A stretch of 39,450 bases of DNA, from the NCBI GenBank assembly GCA_027306595.1, contig DAHUZI010000126.1, forward strand, positions 1 to 39,450. The letters run 5' to 3'. The stretch is from Candidatus Dormiibacterota bacterium. Lineage in GTDB: Bacteria; Chloroflexota; Dormibacteria; Aeolococcales; Bog-877. The position numbers and the translations under genes are program-made. The notes below the pieces were generated by a model that saw nothing but the letters and a program-made list of their open reading frames with translations, had not been told where the DNA came from and did no database searches. Shown piece after piece: positions 7,124 to 16,010 of this stretch (the first letter of the stretch is position 1; the number at the start of each line of letters is the position of its first letter).

Positions 7124-8989
7124 ATGCCATCCACGCCGCACGTCTCACTCGGTGCCCCCAGCCGGTCGTGGCGGGCCCCCATCGGCCGGGTCGGTGCGGC
7201 TCTGGCCGCGGCCCTCATGCTGGCGGCCATCTCGCTGCCCGCTCCGGGAGCGGCGGCCGCGCTCCGACCGGCCGCGGGCGGGTCCGCCGCTGTCCCCCTG
7301 CCGATCGGCGAGCGCCCCCTCTACATCTTCCCGCTCGCGCCGGGGGCCGACTTCATCTTCGCCAACGACCAGCTGTTCCAGTACCTCATGTACAAGCCCC
7401 TCTTCTGGTACGGGGACAACGGCAAGGCCGCCATCAACTACCGGCTCAGCATCGCCAATCGCCCCGTCTTCAGCGACGGCAACCGCCGGGTCACCATCAC
7501 CCTCAAGCCCTACGTTTGGTCGGACGGGGTCCCGCTGACGACCCGCGACGTTCGGTTCTGGATGGATCTGCTCGTTGCCAACAAGGACCAGTGGGGCGAC
7601 TACACGCCCAGCGAGTTCCCAGACAACGTGTCCGGTATCGAGTGGACATCGGCGCGCCGATTCACCATCACCTTCAATCGATCGTACAGCCCCACCTGGA
7701 TCCTCTACAACCAGCTCAGCCAGATCTTCCCCATCCCCCAGCACGCCTGGGACCGGGTCTCCAAGGGGGGGCCGGTAGGCAACTTCGACGAGACCACCAA
7801 GGGAGCCGTTTCCGTCTGGAAGTACCTGAACGCCGAGTCGCTCAAGCAATCGACCTACGCCACCAATCCACTGTGGCAGGTCGTGGACGGCCCTTGGCGC
7901 ATCCAGCCGCGAACCGGCTTCGATCCCGCCACCGGCTACACCGTCTTCGTCCCCAACGCCAGGTATTCGGGCCCCGACGTTCCCCATCTGGCCCGCTTCG
8001 CCGAGGTGCCCTTCACCAGCGATACCGCTGAGTTCGACGCCCTGCGCGCAGGCACGATCCAGGCCGGAGGGATTCCCATCGCCGACAGCAGCCAGATCGC
8101 CTACTTCCGTCATCTCGGGTTCACCGTTCAGCCCTGGTACATCTTCGGCTGGTCGTGGATCGGGCTCAACTACACGAACCCCGCTGTCGGCCCGATCCTG
8201 AAGCAGCTGTACGTTCGGCAGGCTCTGCAGCGGGTCATCGACCAGCCCACGTGGGTGCGGTCGATCCTCAAGGGCTACGGCAAGCCCCAGTACAGCCCGA
8301 TCCCCACCGTGGTGCCCAACCCGTTCGTGGACGCCTCCGTGAAGCGCAACCCGTACCCGTACAGTCCGACGGCCGCAGCCCGGCTGCTTCGGGCGCACGG
8401 CTGGAAGGTGGTCCCCGACGGCACCAGCACCTGCGAGCGGCCGGGCACCGGCCCGTCGGCCTGCGGCGCCGGCGTGTCTCGAGGTCAGGCGCTCACCCTG
8501 CAGCTTCAGTACGCTGCCGGAGACACTCAGCTGACCCAGGAGATGGAGGCGTTCAAGTCGGCAGCCAGCAGGGCCGGTGTGACCATCAACCTCCAAGAGC
8601 AGCCGATCGACTCGATCTTCGCCGCCTATGCACCGTGCACGGCAGGCAAGCCCTGCACCTGGCAGATGCTGGACGTCGGGATCGGCGCGAACTACGTGTA
8701 CTATCCAGATTACTATCCCTCCGGGGAGCCGTACTACCTCCCCCACGCGGCGTTCAACGGGGGCGGATACAGTGATCCCGCCGCCACCCGCCTGATCCTC
8801 GCCACGCTGGAGCAGCCCGGTCGGGGGCCATTCGTGGCCTACGAGAACTACATCGCCACCCATCTCCCCACCCTGTGGACGCCGTCGGCGGTCTACTCGA
8901 TCAACGTCATCAGCCCGCACCTGCACGGCGTGCCCCCGGCCGACCCCTACGGCGCCATCTATCCTCAGGACTGGACCGTGAGCGGCTGA
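7124..8989 (+). CDS. ABC transporter substrate-binding protein, Opp/Dpp type (SBP_bac_5)
   Basis: This 621-residue exported protein has an N-terminal signal sequence (GRVGAALAAALMLAAISLPA, then an AAAA cleavage region) without a lipobox. The mature part has solute-binding-protein features: KPYVWSDGVPLTTRDVRF matches the DVxFS-type segment of the family, and a long C-terminal lobe follows. ATG 7124 is chosen because GGAGGAG lies 8 nt upstream and the signal peptide begins there. The track start at 6956 also has a GGAGAGG and would add 56 residues before the signal, which would block export. It starts an operon with the aminotransferase (stop and start overlap at 8989) and the nitrilase. No permease is in this operon, so it must share a transporter or lie apart from its own. 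Ligand unknown. Confidence 0.88.
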   Translation: MPSTPHVSLGAPSRSWRAPIGRVGAALAAALMLAAISLPAPGAAAALRPAAGGSAAVPLPIGERPLYIFPLAPGADFIFANDQLFQYLMYKPLFWYGDNGKAAINYRLSIANRPVFSDGNRRVTITLKPYVWSDGVPLTTRDVRFWMDLLVANKDQWGDYTPSEFPDNVSGIEWTSARRFTITFNRSYSPTWILYNQLSQIFPIPQHAWDRVSKGGPVGNFDETTKGAVSVWKYLNAESLKQSTYATNPLWQVVDGPWRIQPRTGFDPATGYTVFVPNARYSGPDVPHLARFAEVPFTSDTAEFDALRAGTIQAGGIPIADSSQIAYFRHLGFTVQPWYIFGWSWIGLNYTNPAVGPILKQLYVRQALQRVIDQPTWVRSILKGYGKPQYSPIPTVVPNPFVDASVKRNPYPYSPTAAARLLRAHGWKVVPDGTSTCERPGTGPSACGAGVSRGQALTLQLQYAAGDTQLTQEMEAFKSAASRAGVTINLQEQPIDSIFAAYAPCTAGKPCTWQMLDVGIGANYVYYPDYYPSGEPYYLPHAAFNGGGYSDPAATRLILATLEQPGRGPFVAYENYIATHLPTLWTPSAVYSINVISPHLHGVPPADPYGAIYPQDWTVSG

Positions 8990-10266
8990 TGGCGCCTCTG
9001 GCCGAGGCGTCGGGATCCGCCTTGTGGCACCCGTTCGCCGATATGGCGACGCTCGGTGGCGGGGCCGTGCGCATCGTGCGGGGGTCGGGCTCGACCGTCT
9101 ACGACGACCGTGGACGGCCGTACCTCGATGCCACCGCGGGGCTTTGGTATTGCAACGTCGGCCATGGCCGCCACGAGCTGGCCGAGGCAGCAGCCCAGCA
9201 GATGCGAACGCTTGCCGGGTTCCACACGTTCGAGGCCTACAGCAACCCGCCCGCCGACGAACTGAGCCTGCGGCTCGCTGATCTCGCCCCGGTGGTCGGC
9301 GGCCGGGTCTTCCTCACCGCGGGCGGTGGCTCGGACGCGGTCGACACGGCGGCCAAGCTGGCGAGAGCCTACTGGGCGGCGGTTGGTCGGCCCGACAAGC
9401 GCTACATCCTGTCCCGCGCCTCCGCGTACCACGGCATGAACGCCTACGGCACCTCGCTGGGCGGCATCCCCGCCAACCTGGAGGCGTACGGCTCGCTCAT
9501 CGGTGAGGTGGACCGGGTGGCCTGGGACGATCCCGAGGCCCTTGCCACCACCATCGACCGACTGGGACCGGAGCGAGTGGCGGCCTTCTTCTGCGAGCCG
9601 GTCCTCGGCGCCGGCGGAGTTCTCCTCCCGCCGCCGGGGTACCTCCAACGGGTCCAGGCCATCTGCCGGTCCAGCTCGGTCCTGTTCGTCGCCGACGAGG
9701 TGATCACGGGGTTCGCCCGGCTGGGTGCTTGGTTCGGGAGCACGCGGACGGGGTTGGAGCCAGACCTCCTCGTCTGCGCCAAGGGTCTCACCTCCGGCTA
9801 CCTGCCGCTCGGCGCGGTGATCGCGTCCCAAGCCGTGGCCAGCCCATTCTGGGAGGGCGCCGGCGGTCTGGTCTTCCGCCATGGCTACACGTACTCCGGC
9901 CATCCCACCAGCTGCGCGGTGGCGCTGGCCAACCTTGCGATCCTCGAGCGGGAGGACCTGGCCGGGCGGGCTCGGATGCTCGAGCCCGTGCTCACCGCGG
10001 CGCTGGCACCCCTCGCCGAGCTCGAGGTGGTCGCAACCGTGCGCAGCGGGCTCGGCCTCCTCGCGGGGATCGAGATCGAGGCCGATCGACTGCGGGAGGA
10101 TCCGGGGCTCCTGGGCCGCCTGGTCCTGGCGGCGCGGGCCCGCGGGGTGGTGACGCGGGGGCTGGCGGGGCGGGCCCTTCAGGTCTCGCCCCCCCTGGTG
10201 ATCACCGAGGAGGAGATCGGTCGGATGGCCGACCTCCTGCACCAGGTCCTGGCCGAGGCCGGCTGA
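8989..10266 (+). CDS. Class III PLP-dependent aminotransferase
   Basis: The enzyme has 425 residues. ATG 8989 overlaps the TGA of the binding-protein gene, so the track start at 8875 is rejected. The fold-type I signature is present: the N-terminal WHPFADM segment of omega-aminotransferases, LDATAGLWYCNVGHG, the cofactor-contact segment YHGMNAYGTSLGG, the Asp that binds the PLP ring nitrogen in FVADEVITGFARLG, and the Schiff-base lysine K265 in CAKGLTSGYLPLGA. YTYSGHPTSCA follows. Such enzymes move an amino group from a diamine, beta-alanine or similar omega-amine to pyruvate or 2-oxoglutarate. With a nitrilase next door, it may handle an amine released from, or leading to, an amide or carbamoyl compound (inference). 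Confidence 0.92.
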   Translation: MAPLAEASGSALWHPFADMATLGGGAVRIVRGSGSTVYDDRGRPYLDATAGLWYCNVGHGRHELAEAAAQQMRTLAGFHTFEAYSNPPADELSLRLADLAPVVGGRVFLTAGGGSDAVDTAAKLARAYWAAVGRPDKRYILSRASAYHGMNAYGTSLGGIPANLEAYGSLIGEVDRVAWDDPEALATTIDRLGPERVAAFFCEPVLGAGGVLLPPPGYLQRVQAICRSSSVLFVADEVITGFARLGAWFGSTRTGLEPDLLVCAKGLTSGYLPLGAVIASQAVASPFWEGAGGLVFRHGYTYSGHPTSCAVALANLAILEREDLAGRARMLEPVLTAALAPLAELEVVATVRSGLGLLAGIEIEADRLREDPGLLGRLVLAARARGVVTRGLAGRALQVSPPLVITEEEIGRMADLLHQVLAEAG

Positions 10267-10272
10267 GACGGG

Positions 10273-11229
10273 ATGCCCCCGCCTGCCTGCAGCGCCGGGA
10301 CGGCGACCGTGAGCCGCTGTGTGACGATCGCCGCGCTCCAGCGACCGCCGGTCGAGCCCGGACCGGACCGGTGGAGCCGGGTGGCGGCGGACGTCCGGCG
10401 CGTCTGCGCCCAGTTCCCGGCTACCCGGCTGGTTGTGCTGCCGGAGTACCACGCCCACCTCTTGGCTCCACCGGCCATCGCCTATCGGGAGCACATGGAA
10501 GCGGTCGCCGAGCCCATTCCGGGGCCGGGCTCGCAGGGGATGGCCCAGCTCGCCCGCGATCTCGGGATCTGGCTGGTGCCCGGCAGCTTCTACGAGCGGG
10601 GCCCACGGGGCGCGATCTTCAACACCACCATCGCCATCGACCCCGACGGCTCGATCGCGGCGGTGTACCGCAAGCTGTTCCCGTGGCGGCCGTTCGAGAG
10701 CACCGATCCCGGCACCGAGTTCACCGTCTTCGATGTCCCCTCGGTCGGCCGGGTGGGCCTGTCGATCTGCTACGATGGGTGGTTCCCGGAAGTCGCCCGC
10801 CATCTCGCCTGGCTGGGGGCGGAGGTGATCATCCAGCCCACCTGCACCACCACCGCCGATCGGGAGCAGGAAATCATCCTCGCGCGCGCCACCGCCATCG
10901 TGAATCAGCTGTTCGTGGTCAGTGTGAACACCGCCTCCCCGCCCGGCTGCGGGCGGAGCCTCATCGTCGATCCCGAAGGGGGGGTGCGAGTGCAGGCCGG
11001 GGAGGGCTCACTGGTGCTCACCGATGTGCTTGATCTCGGCAGCGTGCCCCGGATCCGGTCGCACGGCACCCTTGGGATCGACCGGGTCTGGCAGCACTTC
11101 CGGGCCGGGGACCCCTGCCTCGAGCTCCCCCTGTACGAGGGTCGCCTGCGTCCCGAGCGGTGGACCCCGCGCGCGTTCGGGACGGACGCCGCGCGTGCGG
11201 CGCCGGATGGTCCGCCGGAGGCGCGCTGA
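10273..11229 (+). CDS. Carbon-nitrogen hydrolase (nitrilase superfamily)
   Basis: The protein is 318 residues from ATG 10273. A GTG at 10309 (VSRCVTIAALQRPP) is an alternative start that fits the usual family N-terminus better. The Glu-Lys-Cys triad is complete: E58 in VVLPEYHAHL, K134 in YRKLFPWRPF and C166 in LSICYDGWFPEVA. LARATAIVNQLFVVSVN follows, the usual core strand-helix pair. Members hydrolyse amides, carbamoyl groups or nitriles in the cytoplasm. The gene follows the aminotransferase by 6 nt and is probably co-transcribed. Its last 212 bp overlap the 3' end of the convergent GH94 frame. Confidence 0.9.
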   Translation: MPPPACSAGTATVSRCVTIAALQRPPVEPGPDRWSRVAADVRRVCAQFPATRLVVLPEYHAHLLAPPAIAYREHMEAVAEPIPGPGSQGMAQLARDLGIWLVPGSFYERGPRGAIFNTTIAIDPDGSIAAVYRKLFPWRPFESTDPGTEFTVFDVPSVGRVGLSICYDGWFPEVARHLAWLGAEVIIQPTCTTTADREQEIILARATAIVNQLFVVSVNTASPPGCGRSLIVDPEGGVRVQAGEGSLVLTDVLDLGSVPRIRSHGTLGIDRVWQHFRAGDPCLELPLYEGRLRPERWTPRAFGTDAARAAPDGPPEAR

Positions 11230-13702
11230 GGGCTGACCCACCCGGCTCTGGCGCCTCCCCCAGCACCGCCTCCACATGGACGGTGCGACCGGGCTCGGCG
11301 CAGGCGGCGAGGTTGCCGGCGACGGGGCACCCGTCCACGAGCAGGGCATCCACCCGGGGTCCGGCGCCGCGGCGACGGCCCACCCGGATGTGGTAGGTGG
11401 CGCCTCGAAACCGCCGAACCGCGGAGAAGCCGGGCCAATCCGGCGGCAGACAGGGATCGATCCGAAGTCCATCGTGCTCGGGGCGGATGCCCAGGACCCA
11501 CTGGGTCAGGGCGACCAGGTTCCAGGCCGCGCTGCCGGTGAGCCACGAGTTCTTGGCCTCCCCATGCACGGGCGCGTCGCGCCCGGCGATCATCTGCGCA
11601 TACACGTACGGCTCGCAGCGGTGTCGATCCGCCAGCGCCTCGCGGGCGGACGGGTTGATCCGCAGGTAGTAGGCGAAGGCCCGGGCGCCATTGCCGACCA
11701 TCGTCTCAGCGATGACGATCCACGGGTTGGTGTGGCAAAAGACCCCGCCGTTCTCCTTCACCCCCGGCGGATAGGAGGTGATCTCCCCCAGCCGGGGGTC
11801 GTAGGCGGTGAAGGACGGTTGCACCAGCATGAGACCATCGGGGCTGGCGAGCCGCTCAGCCACCGCGTCCAGGGCGCGCACGGCTCGCCCGTCGTCGAGA
11901 CCGATCCCGCCCATGACGCACATCCCCTGGGGCTCGATGAAGCATTGGCCCTGGCGGCTGGCCGCCGACCCGACCGGCGCGCCCGCGTAGTCGTATGCTC
12001 GAAGGAACCACTCGCCGTCCCACCCGTGGAGGCGGATCGCCACCGCCATGCGCTGGCGCTGGGCGACCACGGCGGCGGCATCGTCGCTGCGCCCGATCCG
12101 CTCCGCCATGTTCGCCAGCTCCGCCGCAGCCAGGCAGAAGAGCCCGGCGATGAAGACCGACTCGGCGGATCCGCCCGGCCGGTTCGGTGCCGCCTGAAAG
12201 GACTCCCCGGGGCTCGTGGAGAAGCAGTTGAGATTGAGGCAGTCGTTCCAGTCGGCGCGGCCGATCCGAGGCAGGCCGTGGGGACCGAGCTGCTCCTGCG
12301 TGAAGCCAAGCGACCGAAGGAGGTGGTCGAAGAGGGGGGCCTCGGTCCCAACCGCGCGCTCGTAGGGGATGGGCTCGTCGAGGATCGCGAGGTCGCCGGT
12401 CTCCTTGCAGTAGGCGGCCGCCGCGACCACGAGCCAGAGGGGGTCGTCGTGGAAGCCCGATCCGATGGCCTCGCTCGCCTGACCGGTGAGCGGCTGCACC
12501 TGATGGGGCGTGGCCCCCGAGGGCAGCTGGGTCGCCGCCAGCTCGAGCAGCCGAGCCCTAGCTCGCGCCGGCTCCATGTGGACGATCCCGAGCAGGTCCT
12601 GGCTGGCATCGCGGAAGCCCATCCCCCGTGCGATTCCGGTCTCGAACATCGAGGCCGAGCGAGCCACGTCGAAGGCGACGCGGCACTGGTAGGGGTTCCA
12701 GCTGTTCACCATCCGGTCCGTGTCGGGGCTCGGCGTCGCGACCTGGAGGCGCTCGAGGCGTTCACGCCAGGTGGCTTGAATCGCCTTGAGCGCCGCCGCC
12801 GCCGCCCCCGGCGCCAGGTGGCGGGCGATGTCCGCCCGCGCGTCGCCCTTGGCGAGCACGCTGGACCCGGGCGGGTCGAACTTGCGGTCCACCGGGTTCT
12901 CCGCGTAGCCGAGGGCGAACCCCACCTCGGCGATCTCGCCGGCCGCGATTCGAAGACGGATCCGGTGGGATCCGATCGGAGCCCAGCCGTAGGCGATCGA
13001 GCCCTCGGAGCGGCCCTGCTCCACTGTGAGGGGATGGTCCCAGCCACGATACGGGCCCAGGAAGGCGCTCCGGTCGGTATCGAAGCCGGCGAGGTCGGAT
13101 GAGCAGGCGAAGTAGGCGAAGTGGTTGCGCCTCTCCCGGTACTCGGTGACGTGGTAGATGACGCTGCCGACCACCTCGACCTCGCCGATCGAGAGGTTGC
13201 GCTGGAGATTGGTGGCATCGTCGAGCGCGTCCCAGAGGCAAAACTCGACCGCGCTGACGAGGTCAAGCTCCACCGCCGAGCGGCGGTGATTGGTGACCCG
13301 CGTACGCCATACCTCGCAGGTGGAGCCGGGCGGGACCAGGTAGAGGGTCTCGCAGGCGATGCCCTGATGCCGGGAGCCGATCACGGTGTACCCGAGCCCG
13401 TGCCGGCAGTGGTACCGATCGAGATCGGCACGGACCGGCTGCCAGCTGGGCGACCAGATCGAGCCGCAGTCGGCGTCCCGCAGGTAGAGGTAGCGGCCGC
13501 CCGCGTCGGTGGGCACGCCGTTGTAGCGGTACCGGGTCAGCCGTCGCAGCCGCGCGTCCCGGTAGAACGCGTAGCCCCCGGCGGTGTTGGAGATCAACCC
13601 ACAGAGCCCCTCCCCGCCCAGGTAGTTGATCCAGGGCAAAGGCGTGTCGGGGCGGGTGATGACGTACTCCCGGGCCCGGTCGTCGAAGTGGCCGTATCGC
13701 AT
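11018..13702 (-). CDS. GH94 glycoside phosphorylase, cellobiose-phosphorylase-like
   Basis: This 894-residue frame starts MRYGHFDDRAREYVITRPDT and PWINYLG, the typical N-terminus of cellobiose and chitobiose phosphorylases. Domain order is an N-terminal beta-sandwich to about 280, a linker, then an (alpha/alpha)6 catalytic barrel. The barrel carries GFRDASQDLLG, HQVQPLTGQASEAIGSGFHD, ADWNDCLNLNCFSTSPGESF and ENGGVFCHTNPW. D487 in WND aligns with the general acid near D490 of characterised cellobiose phosphorylases. The reaction would be cellobiose or a related beta-glucoside plus phosphate giving glucose 1-phosphate and free sugar, which saves ATP. The last 70-80 residues are low-complexity and are read antisense through the nitrilase gene, so the natural end is probably near 11240 and the stop may have been lost. 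It is last in the beta-glucoside operon, 19 nt after GH1. Confidence 0.88.
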   Translation of the reverse strand: MRYGHFDDRAREYVITRPDTPLPWINYLGGEGLCGLISNTAGGYAFYRDARLRRLTRYRYNGVPTDAGGRYLYLRDADCGSIWSPSWQPVRADLDRYHCRHGLGYTVIGSRHQGIACETLYLVPPGSTCEVWRTRVTNHRRSAVELDLVSAVEFCLWDALDDATNLQRNLSIGEVEVVGSVIYHVTEYRERRNHFAYFACSSDLAGFDTDRSAFLGPYRGWDHPLTVEQGRSEGSIAYGWAPIGSHRIRLRIAAGEIAEVGFALGYAENPVDRKFDPPGSSVLAKGDARADIARHLAPGAAAAALKAIQATWRERLERLQVATPSPDTDRMVNSWNPYQCRVAFDVARSASMFETGIARGMGFRDASQDLLGIVHMEPARARARLLELAATQLPSGATPHQVQPLTGQASEAIGSGFHDDPLWLVVAAAAYCKETGDLAILDEPIPYERAVGTEAPLFDHLLRSLGFTQEQLGPHGLPRIGRADWNDCLNLNCFSTSPGESFQAAPNRPGGSAESVFIAGLFCLAAAELANMAERIGRSDDAAAVVAQRQRMAVAIRLHGWDGEWFLRAYDYAGAPVGSAASRQGQCFIEPQGMCVMGGIGLDDGRAVRALDAVAERLASPDGLMLVQPSFTAYDPRLGEITSYPPGVKENGGVFCHTNPWIVIAETMVGNGARAFAYYLRINPSAREALADRHRCEPYVYAQMIAGRDAPVHGEAKNSWLTGSAAWNLVALTQWVLGIRPEHDGLRIDPCLPPDWPGFSAVRRFRGATYHIRVGRRRGAGPRVDALLVDGCPVAGNLAACAEPGRTVHVEAVLGEAPEPGGSALSAPPADHPAPHARRPSRTRAGSTARDAGDPRTGGARGRGPRPGSAARPGRSQGCRATGSGARCRDQAHR

Positions 13703-13721
13703 CGAGCCGACCCGCCGAGCC

Positions 13722-15077
13722 TCAGCCGGCCCCGGAGGCGGCGCCGCGGCTGCGCGCGATCACGTCGCGGTACCAGTAGTAGCTCGCCTTGGGAACCCGC
13801 TCCAGGGTCGGGTAGTCGACGAAGACGATCCCAAAGCGCCGGGCATAGCCGTGAGCCCACTCGAAGTTGTCCAAGAGCGCCCAGACGAAGTAGCCGTCGA
13901 CCGGCACCCCCGCGCGGATGGCCGCCGCCACCGAACCGAGGTGCGCCTCGAGGTAGTCCCGCCGCTCGGGATCCTGCACTCGGCCGTCGTGGATGCGGAC
14001 GTCCTCGTAGGCCGCCCCGTTCTCGGTGACGATCAGGCTCGGCGGGCGGTAGTCCGTGCGCAGTCGGCACAGCAGATCCTCAAGGCCCGACGGGAACACC
14101 TCCCAGCCCATCTCGGTGTGCTTGGCGGCGGGCTGCGGGACGTGGACCGGGTCGCCTCCCCCGGGATCGGCTCGAACGACGTGCCGGTGGTACATGTTGA
14201 CGCCGAGGAAGTCGATTGGCCGGCTGATGGTCAGGAGGTCATCGCCGACAACCGGCGGAGGCGTCGAGCGCCAATGGGCAAGGATGTCGGCGGGATAGAC
14301 CCCGCGCCAGAGCGGATCGAGGAACCAGCGATTGACGAGCCCGTCGAGCCGGCGGGCGGCGGCGCGGTCGGCGGCACCGTCCGACGCCGGGTAGACGGGG
14401 GTGAGGTCGAGGCTGATGCCGACTCTGGCCCTGGGCGATCGGGCTCGAATCACCTGCGCCGCCCGGCCATGGGCGAGCAGGAGGTGGTGGGCAGCCGCCA
14501 TTGCGTCTGCCAGGCTGGTGCGCCCCGGCGCGTGGAGGCCCTGCTGGTAGCCGGTGAAGGCGGCCACCCGCGGCTCGTTGCAGGTCGTCCAGCTCGTCAC
14601 CCGGTCGCCAAGGCGGTCAAGCACCGCCTCGACGTAGGCCGTGAAGGCGTCGACGGTGGCGCGAGCCGGCCATCCGCCCGCGTCCTCCAGGGGCTGGGGG
14701 AGGTCCCAGTGATAGAGGACGGGGTAGGGCTCGATGCCAGCGGCCAGCAGCGCATCCACCAGCCGATCGTAGAAGTCCAGCCCCGCCCGGTTCACCCGAC
14801 CCGTCCCGCTCGGCACCACCCGCGGCCATGCGATCGAGAACCGGAAGGCGCCCAGCCCCAACTCCTTCATCAGCCCAATGTCCCCGGGGTAGCGGTGGTA
14901 GAAGTCACAGGCGACCGTCCCCGTCTCACCGTTTCGGGTCCGGCCGGGTTCGGCCGCGAATCGGTCCCAGATGCTCACCCCTCGGCCGTCCGCGTCCACC
15001 GCCCCCTCCATCTGGTACGCGGACCCGCCGGCGCCGAAGATGAACCCCGAAGGGAGCTCGAGGCGGGCGGGGCTCAC
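13722..15077 (-). CDS. GH1 beta-glucosidase
   Basis: The enzyme has 451 residues, standard for the single-domain TIM-barrel family GH1. The N-terminal signature is present (FIFGAGGSAYQMEGAVDADG). The acid/base is E168 in TTCNEPRVAAF and the nucleophile is E352 in LIVTENGAAYED. WALLDNFEWAHGY near the C-terminus is the usual aglycone and glycone-binding loop. There is no signal peptide, so it acts in the cytoplasm on imported beta-glucosides. The start is GTG 15077, overlapping the TGA of the upstream ATPase gene by 4 nt, which indicates translational coupling. With the downstream GH94, the cell has both a hydrolytic and a phosphorolytic route. Confidence 0.95.
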   Translation of the reverse strand: MSPARLELPSGFIFGAGGSAYQMEGAVDADGRGVSIWDRFAAEPGRTRNGETGTVACDFYHRYPGDIGLMKELGLGAFRFSIAWPRVVPSGTGRVNRAGLDFYDRLVDALLAAGIEPYPVLYHWDLPQPLEDAGGWPARATVDAFTAYVEAVLDRLGDRVTSWTTCNEPRVAAFTGYQQGLHAPGRTSLADAMAAAHHLLLAHGRAAQVIRARSPRARVGISLDLTPVYPASDGAADRAAARRLDGLVNRWFLDPLWRGVYPADILAHWRSTPPPVVGDDLLTISRPIDFLGVNMYHRHVVRADPGGGDPVHVPQPAAKHTEMGWEVFPSGLEDLLCRLRTDYRPPSLIVTENGAAYEDVRIHDGRVQDPERRDYLEAHLGSVAAAIRAGVPVDGYFVWALLDNFEWAHGYARRFGIVFVDYPTLERVPKASYYWYRDVIARSRGAASGAG

Positions 15078-16006
15078 CGCCGCACCCCGCCATCGGCGCC
15101 GCTCTGGACGCCGGTGGCCACGAAGTGGTCGGCCTCCACCTCGATCAGCCCTCCCACCGGCCAGTTCGCATCGGCGCGGGCCGGGGCCGGCGCCGCGGCG
15201 GCGGGAGCGTCGTCAAGCGCCTGGGCTCCCCAGCGCCGGCGCAGGTGGGGAACCGCCGCGAGCAGGCTTTGGGTGTAGGGGTGCACCGGGTTGCGGTAGA
15301 TCCGATCGGTCAGGCCGATCTCCACCACCTGCCCCCGGCGGAGGATCACCGTGCGCTGGCTGATGTAGTGGCCGAGGGAGAGGTCATGGGTGATGAACAG
15401 CACGCCGACCCCCTTGGCCCGAAGGTCACCGAGCAGGTTCAGCACATCGATGCGGGTGGAGGCGTCGAGCATGCTGATCACCTCGTCCGCCACCAGGATC
15501 CGAAGGTCGAGCACGAGGGTACGCGCAATCAGTACCCGCTGCAGCTGCCCGCCGCTGAGCTGGTGGGGAAATTTACCAAGGACGTCGGCGGGGTTGAGCG
15601 CCACCGATTCGAGGGCCGCGCCGACTCGCCGCCGCCAGGTGGCCGCGCCGGTGCTGGCGAAGAACTCCCGGTGCAGGGTGCTGAAGAGCCGGTCGACCTT
15701 GAAGATCGGGTTGCACGAGCTGAACGGATCCTGGAAGACGCCCTGCACCCGCCGGTAGTACTCCTTCAGGTGGCGGCCCCGCAGGTCGGCGATGTCCTCG
15801 CCGTCGAACCGAAGCGTCCCGGCGCTGGCGTCGATCAGCCGCAGGATCATCCGCCCGATCGTGCTCTTGCCGCTCCCGCTCTCGCCGATCAGGGCGACGA
15901 CCTCCCCGGGGGCCACCTGGAGATCAACGCCCCCCACCGCTTGGACCAGGCCGCCGCCGAAGGTCCCCGTCTTGAAGACTTTCGAAACCCCGCTCAGCTC
16001 GAGCAT
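15074..16006 (-). CDS. ABC transporter ATPase, OppF/DppF type
   Basis: This is a 310-residue nucleotide-binding subunit with Walker A GESGSGKST (K48), Q-loop GVFQDPFSSCNP, signature LSGGQLQRVLIA, Walker B LRILVADEVISMLDAS and H-loop LFITHDLSLG. The C-terminal HPYTQSLLAAVPHL is the oligopeptide/dipeptide-type tail. Walker B has DEV rather than the usual DEP, but the catalytic Glu is kept. The gene lies 4 nt after the OppD-like gene and overlaps GH1. Although annotated by family as peptide transport, this Opp-like type also imports beta-glucosides (for example the Cbt systems of Thermotoga and Pyrococcus), and the neighbours here favour sugar. Confidence 0.92.
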   Translation of the reverse strand: MLELSGVSKVFKTGTFGGGLVQAVGGVDLQVAPGEVVALIGESGSGKSTIGRMILRLIDASAGTLRFDGEDIADLRGRHLKEYYRRVQGVFQDPFSSCNPIFKVDRLFSTLHREFFASTGAATWRRRVGAALESVALNPADVLGKFPHQLSGGQLQRVLIARTLVLDLRILVADEVISMLDASTRIDVLNLLGDLRAKGVGVLFITHDLSLGHYISQRTVILRRGQVVEIGLTDRIYRNPVHPYTQSLLAAVPHLRRRWGAQALDDAPAAAAPAPARADANWPVGGLIEVEADHFVATGVQSGADGGVRR

Positions 16007-16010
16007 GGAA

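Noticed and set aside
7145-8926. 593-aa minus-strand ORF opposite the first binding protein
   Set aside because: Antisense shadow with low-complexity composition and no motif.
8965-10803. 612-aa minus-strand ORF opposite the aminotransferase and nitrilase
   Set aside because: It is antisense to two well-supported enzymes, rich in Arg/Gly/Pro/His, and has no domain. Long shadow ORFs are expected at this GC content.
11276-13102. 608-aa plus-strand ORF opposite GH94
   Set aside because: GH94 motifs are clear on the other strand, and this ORF shows none.
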